Assembly (NCBI GenBank): GCA_017396055.1
Contig: JAFQND010000277.1
Location: 1 to 5,489, forward strand
DNA length: 5,489 nucleotides
Source of the DNA: Oscillospiraceae bacterium
GTDB lineage: Bacteria > Bacillota > Clostridia > Oscillospirales > Ruminococcaceae
Reading direction: 5' to 3'
Shown here in pieces: positions 1 through 5,489 of the stretch (positions are counted from its first letter, which is position 1; every line of letters starts with the position of its first letter). The notes beneath the pieces were generated by a model, which made no database searches, was not told where the DNA came from, and saw nothing but the letters and a program-made list of their open reading frames with translations. Position numbers and translations under genes: made by a program.

Positions 1-367
1 AATGGGTGGAGTTCATGATCGTGCCGCCGGCCATACCATAGACCTTGGCCTTTTCGATGAGCATCTCCATCATGCGATAGCTGGCGACCATACCCATACC
101 ATTGTGGGCATCCATCACCACGGTGGTGGGAGTCTCCTTCACGATCTCGATCTCAGTCACAGGCAGCAGGGTGCCGTTCTTGATGCGATCCAGATAGATG
201 GGCTTGAAGCGGTTGCAGCCGTGGCTTTCGATGCCCCGGCGGTCGGATTCCAGCAGTACGTCGGCACAGATGCGGGCGTCCTCCTCGGGTACGCCATAGG
301 CCTTGAACACGTCGATCATGAAGTCATTGACCAGCTGCCAGGGCAGATAGGGTCTGGTTTCCTGCAT
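1..367 (-). CDS. Malate/L-lactate dehydrogenase-like oxidoreductase (Ldh_2 family), N-terminal part
   Basis: The minus strand reads ATG at 367-365 and stays open for 122 codons to the left edge, so only the N-terminal third of a protein that is usually about 330-360 residues is present. The family uses NAD(P)H to interconvert 2-hydroxyacids and 2-oxoacids in the cytoplasm; members act on malate, L-lactate, ureidoglycolate or diketogulonate. What is seen: an N-terminal helical part (about 10-40), the family signature DRRGIESHGCNRF at 42-54 with conserved His49 and Arg53, the segment VVMDAHNGMGMVAS at 83-96, a helix ending in EKAKVYGMAGG at 105-115, and NSTH at 119-122, where His122 matches the second conserved family histidine by spacing. 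The start is fixed by an ideal Shine-Dalgarno sequence seven bases upstream and by a promoter ahead of it. The exact substrate cannot be told from this fragment. It is transcribed divergently from the large surface protein gene, which does not indicate a shared function. Confidence 0.92.
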   Translation of the reverse strand, partial: MQETRPYLPWQLVNDFMIDVFKAYGVPEEDARICADVLLESDRRGIESHGCNRFKPIYLDRIKNGTLLPVTEIEIVKETPTTVVMDAHNGMGMVASYRMMEMLIEKAKVYGMAGGTIMNSTH

Positions 368-374
368 AAGGGTT

Positions 375-381
375 CCTCCTT
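375..381 (-). promoter_or_regulatory. Ribosome binding site of the Ldh_2-like gene
   Basis: The minus strand reads AAGGAGG here, a full match to the anti-Shine-Dalgarno sequence, with a seven-base gap to the ATG at 367-365. It decides the start codon and suggests efficient translation. Confidence 0.9.
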
Positions 382-410
382 GTCTCCGGTGAAAGGGTTG
401 TCTTTGTTCT

Positions 411-440
411 ATTATACCGCCCTTTCCCCCGGGCTTTCAA
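411..440 (-). promoter_or_regulatory. Sigma-A type promoter of the Ldh_2-like gene
   Basis: On the minus strand a -35 box TTGAAA (440-435) is followed after 18 bases by a perfect -10 box TATAAT (416-411). Transcription would start near 403-405, giving a leader of roughly 37 bases before the ATG. The spacer contains a small inverted repeat, GCCC at 419-422 and GGGC at 431-434, which could be chance or a weak operator. No long structured leader is possible in this distance, so a riboswitch is unlikely. Confidence 0.8.
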
Positions 441-615
441 GAGGAAATCGACCTTTTGCTCCCGCCGGAAGGCCTTTTTATTGACGGTGTCCACAATGTC
501 TGCCGGAACTACACTGGTCTCCATCCGTTTCAGCATTTTCTTGGCGATCCAAAAAATCCTGCGCTGCTTCGATCTGCCGTTCTTGTAAGACACATTTGAG
601 AAAGACACCCAGCGC

Positions 616-638
616 GATCCCGTTTTTCTTCCGGGATC
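616..638. repeat. Perfect 7-bp inverted repeat (hairpin), possible operator or terminator
   Basis: GATCCCG at 616-622 is mirrored by CGGGATC at 632-638 around a nine-base T-rich loop. On the plus strand the stem is followed by a weakly T-rich stretch (ACTTTATTTATATT), so it could be a poor intrinsic terminator or a leftover of one; on the minus strand no T-run follows. Its place between two divergent promoters, about 33 bases upstream of the plus-strand -35 box, would also suit a regulator binding site. The hairpin is seen directly; any role is inference. Confidence 0.4.
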
Positions 639-670
639 ACTTTATTTATATTGGTTCGCTGAACAGGCAC

Positions 671-700
671 TTGCGGCAGTTCGCCTTTTTGTAGTATACT
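671..700 (+). promoter_or_regulatory. Probable sigma-A promoter of the giant surface protein gene
   Basis: A good -10 box TATACT (695-700) lies 18 bases after a weak -35 box TTGCGG (671-676, three of six matches). Transcription would start near 706-708 and give a leader of about 35 bases before the ATG at 742. The weak -35 box suggests modest basal activity or help from an activator. No other convincing -10 box lies close to the gene. Confidence 0.6.
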
Positions 701-727
701 GATTTTATGCAAGAACCCTGATGATTC

Positions 728-734
728 GGGAGGA
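728..734 (+). promoter_or_regulatory. Ribosome binding site of the giant surface protein gene
   Basis: GGGAGGA sits seven bases before the ATG at 742 and decides the start. An in-frame ATG at 721 would add seven residues, but it has no ribosome binding site of its own and would place them ahead of the positively charged start of the signal peptide, so 742 is preferred. CCC at 716-718 could pair weakly with GGG at 728-730. Confidence 0.85.
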
Positions 735-741
735 ATTTCTT

Positions 742-816
742 ATGAAAAAACGTCTTATCAGCCTTCTTTTGGCAGTCATACTGGTGCTGTCTGCCGCACC
801 GTTCTCCTATGCAGCA
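742..816 (+). other. Signal peptide (Sec type I)
   Basis: Residues 1-25 show a lysine/arginine-rich start (MKKR), a hydrophobic core (LISLLLAVILVL, 5-16) and a small-residue end SAAPFSYAA. Cleavage is likely after Ala24 or Ala25. No cysteine lies near the cleavage site, so the protein is not a lipoprotein. Confidence 0.9.
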
Positions 817-3800
817 GGTGATTCATTTGACTTTATGACCGAAGTCAACAATGAATTGCCTGAGGCGTCGGGGATCTTTTTGGACAGCGATGTTTCACTG
901 CCCAAGACAGATACCGATGACTTTATAAACGAACTGAGCGGTGATCTTCCGAAGGTGCGAAGTGACGGCTTTTTGAAAAAGCCCAGTGCACCGCTGAAAG
1001 CCTTTCCTGAACAAGGAAAGCTTCTGGCAGAAGTATCGGCTCCTGCAGAAGATGCGACCGCGATCGCAAGTGCGGACGATCTTCAGAAAATGTCTGCCGG
1101 CGGCAGCTTTGTTCTGACCGCAGATATCGATCTTTCGGGCAGCAACTGGACCCCCATCGAGACAGATAGCTATGTGAGCATCACGCTGGACGGACAGGGG
1201 CACACCATTTCCGGTCTGACGATGGATGGCTATGCCAGATGGCAGGGTCTGATCTACTCCGTGTATGGTTTGACCGCACGCAATCTGATTTTATCGGATG
1301 TTTCCATTGATGTTGCAAGCTATGACGATGCCAGCGGCGCGACGTATACCGGTGCCCTTGCCGCTTCGGTCTCCGATCATCTCGTGCTGGAAAACTGCGT
1401 CTTGGACAATGTCCATATTTTCTCATCCACCGGTGAGACCATTTCAAGCTATCTGGGTGGCTTTGTGGGTTCCGTCAACTGCTCCGGCAATGTGACTGTG
1501 CAGGACTGTGCCGTCCGCGGCAGTTTTGATCTAGATACCTATGAAGGCTCTTCCGCCTATTATGATTATATTGGCGGCATGTTCGGAAAGGTTTCCTGCA
1601 GCAGTATTGCCATGACCGACTGTTTGTCCGATGTGGACATTTCCCTTCTCCATTACGAATCCGGAGGAGAACGTGTGGGCGGCCTTGCCGGTCTGAGCCA
1701 GAGCGGCACGACGACCTTTTTACGTTGTGTTTCCTCCGGTGATGCAGAAGGCGTTCTGGATGGATACAGTGGCTTTGCAGACTACGCACCAAACTATGGA
1801 AGCACCTCAGCGCTATGCCTGAAGGACTGTCTTTTTAACGGTTCTCTGGTGGCGGAGGTCACCCACCCGGATGCCTATTTCGCTGGTTTTGTCCGTCAGT
1901 TCTATACAGACTCTTTAGAAATGGTCAACTGCCGCAGCGAAGGTATGCTGAAGGTCAGCAAGGGCGGCGTCAGTGGTATGCTAGGTAATGCCCGGGTTTC
2001 CGATGAAACGGCCATCATCCAGCACTGCCTTGCTGACAGTGATCTGGAAACTTCCGAGAGCATCTATGCAGCCATGGGCAGCGGCGGATTGGTATCCAGT
2101 TTTTCCGGTCCCTTCATGATCTCTGACTGTTTGGCTTCGGGCTCCATCATCCAAGCGAAAGAACTGGAAGTGAATGCTCAGATGGGCGGTCTGGTAGGCT
2201 ATGCCGACAGTAAGGAAAGCGGCTTCATCCGCTGTATTCATAACGGTGTCGTTTCCGGCGGTGTCTCCGGCGGTCTGATGGGTATTGCAGATTACGACAA
2301 CTATATGACCTTTACCGACTGCGCAAACTACGGTACCATTGGAAGTGTCTATCTGACCGAAGGCGTCTCTCCCTATCGTCATTCGGTTGCCGGCGGCCTT
2401 TTGGGCACCGGTAACGGAACCTTTGAAAACTGTGTTGCCGCAGGCACCGTCTCCGGCGATACTGCCGGCGGTCTTCACGGTGAAACATACGAACACTACT
2501 CTTCCAACGACGGCATTTCGAAGTTTTCCGACTGCCGCGCCAATCTGACATTGGGCGGAAAAACCATGGGCGGTCTTCTGGGCAGCATTGAGGAAAATGA
2601 CGGCGAAACCTTTGTTACCATCTCAAACTGCAGCAGCGCACTGAAGGTGATTTCCAACGAAGAAGCAGAACAAACCCTTGGCGGTCTGATCGGCAACGGT
2701 TACGATGAAATCAGTCAGTGCCGAGCTGAGGTCTCCATTACGCACACCGGTGAACAAAAACTGCATGTCGCCGGCCTTGTGGGCAAAGCTTCGGAGACTC
2801 TGTCCATTTGGGACTGTGAAACCGATGTATCGCTGGTAAACACATCCGGCGGAACCTTTGCCGGCATGGTGGGCAGTGGTAAAGACATGACCTTCAACAA
2901 CTGTGTCTCCCGTGTGGATTTGGTCAGCGACGGCAAGGTTTCTGCCGGCGGCATCCTGGGTTCCAGCACCGGGGAAGTGATTATGACCCGCTGCACTGCC
3001 ACCGGCAGCATGGAAATGTCTGATTGCAGCGCAGGCGGCCTGATTTCCAGTGCATCTGACCTGGTTTTAGGCGAATGCTGCGCCAGTGTGGATCTGCAGG
3101 CATCCGGCAACAACGTTTTTATGGGCGGTCTGGTATGTTCTTCCGAAAATGCTGCCATCTACAGCTGTTGGTCGGACGGTACACTGTGCATCGACCCGGC
3201 AGATCCTGATGCTTATGCTTATGGTCACGTAGGCGGTCTCTTGGGCAGTGCCGATACGCTGGCCATGCAGGACTGCTGCTTCTTAGGTGATATGCGTGAT
3301 GCCTATGACGGCGGCGGCGGTCTGGCTGCCAGCGCAACAGGCATTATCCGAAACTGTTACGTAAAGGCCTCGGTATCCGGCCGCGGCCGTGATGACTCTG
3401 CACTGGGCGGCATTGCAGGTTACATGTCCGGTACGATCAGGGACTGCTATGTTACGGGCGATGTGATGGGTCTGGACGGCTATGTGGGCGGCATCGTCGG
3501 TGATGGCTCCGGCACGGTGGAAAACTGCACGGTAACGGGCACCGTCGGCGGTGAGATCGTGGGCGGCATTGGCGGCTCCCGTTCGGGCGTCATCAAAAAC
3601 TGTACCTTTAACGGCAACGTGACCGGCAGTACCAGCTGTACCGGTGAACATGCAAACCGGTATTTGGGCGGTTACTTCTTTGATGCCCACTGTATGGGCG
3701 GTATCGCAGGTGAAATGAGCGGTACCATCAGCGGATGTATCGTGGAAAAACAGATCCGCAACTCCCGCACCTATGACATTTGGGAAGAGGGCTCTCAGTC

Positions 3801-5489
3801 TGACTACATTGGCGGTATTGCAGGCTTTATGGAAGGTCAGATGACAGACTGTGTTTCCAGAGGCCTTTCCGTAAGCCGAAAACACTGCTTTAACCTGTAT
3901 GCAGGCGGTCTGGTCGGCGAAGCTGCTGAAGATATGATCTTCGACAACTGCCGCGTAGAGGGCAATGTGTCCGCCTCGTCCACCGCTGACTATTACGAAG
4001 ATCTGATCTCCAACCACTTTGTCTGCCTGGGCGGACTGCTGGCCTCCTCCAGCAAAACGATCCAGGCAGGCAGCTGCATAGTAGACGGCTCCATCACCGG
4101 CGTGCTCCAGCTTCCCAGAGAAGAGAGCCGCGGTTCGGTAGTCATCGGCGGTCTGGGCGGCAATGTAAACAAACTGACGCCGGAGTCCTGCCAGTTTAAC
4201 GGCACGTTGGTTTACCCTTCCTCCCTCGGTATCTGCCGTACGCCCCCGCTGCTGGGCGTCGGCACGCTGGTGGGCTCCTCTGCCCCTGAAGTGGTCCTGC
4301 CCGAACGGGAAGAAGAGAAATATACGGTCACCGTATACGGCTATACCATGGAAAACCTGCAGGGGTATCTTTTGGGTGATGCCACCGTCAGCGTCGACGG
4401 ACAAACACTGGGCAAGACCGACGCACTGGGCGAGTTTGCTTTTTCCAGTGAACTTCTGAACAAGACCGGTCTTTCCACCATCATCGTTTCTCATCCGGAA
4501 TACTTTGATAACAGCCATTTCGTCTATCTTGCCAACGAAGGCAACCATACCATCTGGCTGAAGAAAAAGACACCCGGTGAGATCTATTTCAAGACAGTCC
4601 AGTATCAGGACAGCATCCTGGCCAATCTGCTCAACCGCCTGGACAGCGTTACCCTGCGGCAGGAGGATACCGACCCCAAGAATGTTAAGATCCAGGTGGA
4701 CTGGAATAACATCGACGAAGAAGGCCGTCAGGTATATCTTGTAAACGGCAAGGGCAACAAGCAGTATGATCTGCAGGATGATACGGTAAACAGCATCCGC
4801 TTTACCACCTTCTTTGATCCCGGCGAGGACATCTATATCGTTGCCGAAGGCACCTATGACGGCCAGAAGGTAGAGGCTCGTCATTTGCTCCCTGTCAGCA
4901 TCCGCAAGCTGAACATCCGCCTGCCGGTGGATAAAGGCAAGCAGCAGGTTGGCGCTGCCGACGAAAGCGATGAGGACAGCAATCTGTACTTCCTTCCCGG
5001 CCTGAATCTGGATATGGGCTTTGGCAGCATGGTGCCCTTTGCCACGGACATCAGCATTTTGAACGAACAGCTCAAGATCCAGTTCACCTGGAAACAGGGC
5101 GAAACCGACACCATGGACTTCTGGGAAGTGGGCTCCATGAGCTCCGGCGTTGACGTCTTCATCGAAGGTACGCTGGTGGTTCCCATCACCGATGCCATGG
5201 ATGGCGAATGGGTGGGCGATCTTTCCTTCGGCATCAACCAGATCCCCGAACTGAACCATGCCGAAACCGCCACCATCAAAACTTCTCTGACCGATTTGGA
5301 ATATCCCGGCGTGATCAAGCTGGAGTATCCCCTGCCGGTTCCCGTTCCCAGCTATCTGGAGACCCAGATCGGTGTGGGCGGCAGCGGCAAGCTGCATTTC
5401 TACGGCCCCTATAACAAGGTTAATGTTGCCGGCAGCACCTCTGTTACCGGTTACGGCATGGTGGGTGTCGGCATTGGCGGTTCCCTTGG
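742..5489 (+). CDS. Giant exported GLUG-repeat beta-helix protein, 3' end missing
   Basis: One frame stays open from ATG 742 to the right edge: 1582 complete codons and no stop. The product starts with a clear signal peptide (MKKR, then a hydrophobic core to about residue 17, cleavage near 24-25), so it is secreted or surface-bound. Residues 26-106 are acidic and of unknown role. Residues 107-175 form the usual cap of GLUG proteins, with ADDLQKM (111-117), DIDLSG (128-133), WTPI (136-139) and DGQGHTISGL (150-159). From about 180 to 1178 there are some 29 GLUG repeats, each ending in a GG-L/I-x-G core, as expected for a solenoid. A carboxypeptidase-regulatory-like domain (1194-1276) and a beta-rich unknown region follow. 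Cysteine is plentiful (42) but found only between 219 and 1165. No catalytic motif is visible. By analogy with other GLUG proteins it is probably an adhesin or other surface structure; that is inference. A wall anchor, if any, would lie beyond the window. Confidence 0.92.
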   Translation, partial: MKKRLISLLLAVILVLSAAPFSYAAGDSFDFMTEVNNELPEASGIFLDSDVSLPKTDTDDFINELSGDLPKVRSDGFLKKPSAPLKAFPEQGKLLAEVSAPAEDATAIASADDLQKMSAGGSFVLTADIDLSGSNWTPIETDSYVSITLDGQGHTISGLTMDGYARWQGLIYSVYGLTARNLILSDVSIDVASYDDASGATYTGALAASVSDHLVLENCVLDNVHIFSSTGETISSYLGGFVGSVNCSGNVTVQDCAVRGSFDLDTYEGSSAYYDYIGGMFGKVSCSSIAMTDCLSDVDISLLHYESGGERVGGLAGLSQSGTTTFLRCVSSGDAEGVLDGYSGFADYAPNYGSTSALCLKDCLFNGSLVAEVTHPDAYFAGFVRQFYTDSLEMVNCRSEGMLKVSKGGVSGMLGNARVSDETAIIQHCLADSDLETSESIYAAMGSGGLVSSFSGPFMISDCLASGSIIQAKELEVNAQMGGLVGYADSKESGFIRCIHNGVVSGGVSGGLMGIADYDNYMTFTDCANYGTIGSVYLTEGVSPYRHSVAGGLLGTGNGTFENCVAAGTVSGDTAGGLHGETYEHYSSNDGISKFSDCRANLTLGGKTMGGLLGSIEENDGETFVTISNCSSALKVISNEEAEQTLGGLIGNGYDEISQCRAEVSITHTGEQKLHVAGLVGKASETLSIWDCETDVSLVNTSGGTFAGMVGSGKDMTFNNCVSRVDLVSDGKVSAGGILGSSTGEVIMTRCTATGSMEMSDCSAGGLISSASDLVLGECCASVDLQASGNNVFMGGLVCSSENAAIYSCWSDGTLCIDPADPDAYAYGHVGGLLGSADTLAMQDCCFLGDMRDAYDGGGGLAASATGIIRNCYVKASVSGRGRDDSALGGIAGYMSGTIRDCYVTGDVMGLDGYVGGIVGDGSGTVENCTVTGTVGGEIVGGIGGSRSGVIKNCTFNGNVTGSTSCTGEHANRYLGGYFFDAHCMGGIAGEMSGTISGCIVEKQIRNSRTYDIWEEGSQSDYIGGIAGFMEGQMTDCVSRGLSVSRKHCFNLYAGGLVGEAAEDMIFDNCRVEGNVSASSTADYYEDLISNHFVCLGGLLASSSKTIQAGSCIVDGSITGVLQLPREESRGSVVIGGLGGNVNKLTPESCQFNGTLVYPSSLGICRTPPLLGVGTLVGSSAPEVVLPEREEEKYTVTVYGYTMENLQGYLLGDATVSVDGQTLGKTDALGEFAFSSELLNKTGLSTIIVSHPEYFDNSHFVYLANEGNHTIWLKKKTPGEIYFKTVQYQDSILANLLNRLDSVTLRQEDTDPKNVKIQVDWNNIDEEGRQVYLVNGKGNKQYDLQDDTVNSIRFTTFFDPGEDIYIVAEGTYDGQKVEARHLLPVSIRKLNIRLPVDKGKQQVGAADESDEDSNLYFLPGLNLDMGFGSMVPFATDISILNEQLKIQFTWKQGETDTMDFWEVGSMSSGVDVFIEGTLVVPITDAMDGEWVGDLSFGINQIPELNHAETATIKTSLTDLEYPGVIKLEYPLPVPVPSYLETQIGVGGSGKLHFYGPYNKVNVAGSTSVTGYGMVGVGIGGSL
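1060..1266 (+). other. N-terminal cap of the GLUG beta-helix
   Basis: Residues 107-175 carry the pattern that commonly precedes GLUG repeats in surface proteins: ADDLQKM, then a strand leading to DIDLSG, WTPI, and DGQGHTISGL (150-159), followed by a Gly-Leu turn (169-170). This probably covers the first rungs of the solenoid. The next rung (about 180-209, ARNLILSDVSID then YTGALAAS) has Asn-Leu where later rungs have Asn-Cys, so it looks like a transitional unit. Confidence 0.75.
1393..4275 (+). repeat. Array of about 29 GLUG repeats with one ladder cysteine each
   Basis: Residues 218-1178 consist of repeats with consensus [N/D]C-x3-G-x-[V/L/M], a variable loop, then [V/M/A]GG[L/I]xG. Ladder cysteines are at 219, 256, 294, 329, 363, 397, 429, 463, 498, 527, 564, 598, 630, 660, 692, 721, 751, 779, 809, 845, 872, 902, 929, 954, 999, 1037, 1070, 1112 and 1150, spaced 25-45 residues and mostly 27-38. 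The preceding residue is Asn or Asp in 19 of 29. Glycine cores include GGFVG (239), GGLAG (314), GGLVG (482), GGLLG (551 and 610), GGIAG (889, 986 and 1024) and GGLVG (1055). Cores are degenerate in units 4-7, between about residues 340 and 453. The family (GLUG motif) is known; the count of 29 is by eye. Confidence 0.88.
4321..4569 (+). other. Carboxypeptidase-regulatory-like beta-sandwich domain
   Basis: Residues 1194-1276 fit this fold: strand YTVTVYGY, then DATVSVDGQTLGKTDALGEF (1213-1232) with the family's 'variable value, then TD-x-x-G-x-F' pattern, then STIIVSHPEYF (1245-1255) and a closing strand HTIWLKKK (1269-1276). Such domains are non-catalytic spacers or binding modules in surface proteins. 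A charged linker (EREEEK, 1188-1193) separates it from the last repeat. The call rests on the pattern alone. Confidence 0.6.
4582..5488 (+). other. Unrecognised beta-rich C-terminal region of the giant protein, incomplete
   Basis: Residues 1281-1582 match no family I recognise. They contain no cysteine. Residues 1281-1396 look like one compact domain with alternating strands, for example VKIQVDWNNI (1315-1324) and RFTTFFDPGEDIYIVAEG (1353-1370), in the style of an Ig-like fold. An acidic linker, DESDED (1407-1412), leads into a second part with long amphipathic strands such as LKIQFTWKQG (1444-1453) and VDVFIEGTLVVPI (1470-1482). A proline-rich turn (PLPVPVPSYLE, 1530-1540) is followed by glycine-rich alternating strands (about 1543-1582). 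The region runs off the window, so its end and any wall or membrane anchor are unseen. Confidence 0.5.

Larger units (their letters stand above)
368..741. other. Divergent intergenic region
   Basis: This 374-base stretch separates two divergently transcribed genes. It holds the leader and promoter of the minus-strand gene at its left end, the promoter and leader of the plus-strand gene at its right end, and a perfect inverted repeat at 616-638. Between about 441 and 670 I see no gene. Short open frames on both strands there lack a ribosome binding site, start inside the flanking promoters or run through the opposite gene's start, and match no family I recognise. A decayed gene remnant cannot be excluded. 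A seven-base direct repeat AAGACAC occurs at 587-593 and 602-608. Confidence 0.7.

Noticed and set aside
2..484. A 160-codon open frame on the plus strand at the left edge
   Set aside because: It is antisense to the Ldh_2-like gene, whose family signature is clear, and it runs on through that gene's ribosome binding site and promoter. Its His- and Gly-rich translation matches nothing.
324..608. A 94-codon minus-strand frame overlapping the start of the Ldh_2-like gene
   Set aside because: It crosses the promoter, ribosome binding site and first codons of the real gene in another frame, lacks its own ribosome binding site, and has no family resemblance.
530..712. A 60-codon minus-strand frame in the intergenic region
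   Set aside because: It would start with TTG inside the promoter and leader region of the plus-strand gene, with no ribosome binding site and no recognisable product.
707..721. A tiny open frame MQEP ending in TGATG, as a possible regulatory leader peptide
   Set aside because: It begins at about the predicted transcription start, so it would have no ribosome binding site, and four codons without a structured attenuator are most simply chance.
1393..4275. The repeat array as a CRISPR array or DNA-level tandem repeat
   Set aside because: The periodicity is in the protein (units of 25-45 residues with changing spacing) inside one open frame. At the DNA level only short strings such as GGCGGTCT recur.
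3283..5397. A 704-codon open frame on the minus strand opposite the giant gene
   Set aside because: It is codon-aligned with the sense gene, and antisense stops there need sense TTA, CTA or TCA codons, which this part of the gene avoids. The translation is rich in His, Ala, Gly and Asp with no recognisable domain, and the sense frame has a ribosome binding site, signal peptide and repeats.
742..5489. A peptidase role for the giant protein, since GLUG motifs occur in some IgA peptidases
   Set aside because: No HExxH zinc-binding motif or serine-protease signature is visible in the 1582 residues seen. A catalytic domain beyond the window remains possible.

Overview
The window suggests a low-to-moderate GC Gram-positive anaerobe of the Clostridia type, perhaps a gut species. 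Both genes have strong AGGAGG-like ribosome binding sites and sigma-A style promoters (one with a perfect TATAAT), and the large gene has a Gram-positive type signal peptide. The assignment to Clostridia is inference from style, not from a marker gene.

Layout. Positions 1-367 (minus strand) hold the first 122 codons of a malate/L-lactate dehydrogenase-like oxidoreductase (Ldh_2 family) that continues beyond the left edge. Positions 368-741 are a divergent intergenic region carrying one promoter for each gene and a short perfect inverted repeat; no convincing gene was found in it. Positions 742-5489 (plus strand) are one uninterrupted reading frame of 1582 complete codons that continues beyond the right edge. 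It encodes a giant exported protein.

The giant protein has, in order: a signal peptide (about 1-25), a short acidic cysteine-free region (26-106), an N-terminal cap typical of GLUG proteins (107-175), about 29 GLUG-type repeats predicted to form a long right-handed beta-helix (about 180-1178), a linker, a carboxypeptidase-regulatory-like beta-sandwich (about 1194-1276), and an unrecognised beta-rich region (1280 to the edge). Its most striking property is a ladder of 29 regularly spaced cysteines, one per repeat, usually as Asn-Cys or Asp-Cys. Thirteen further cysteines lie among them. There are no cysteines at all before residue 219 or after residue 1165.

The two genes are transcribed away from each other from separate promoters. 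Nothing in the sequence ties the soluble cytoplasmic dehydrogenase to the surface protein functionally; adjacency is the only link. No RNA gene, mobile element or CRISPR array was seen.
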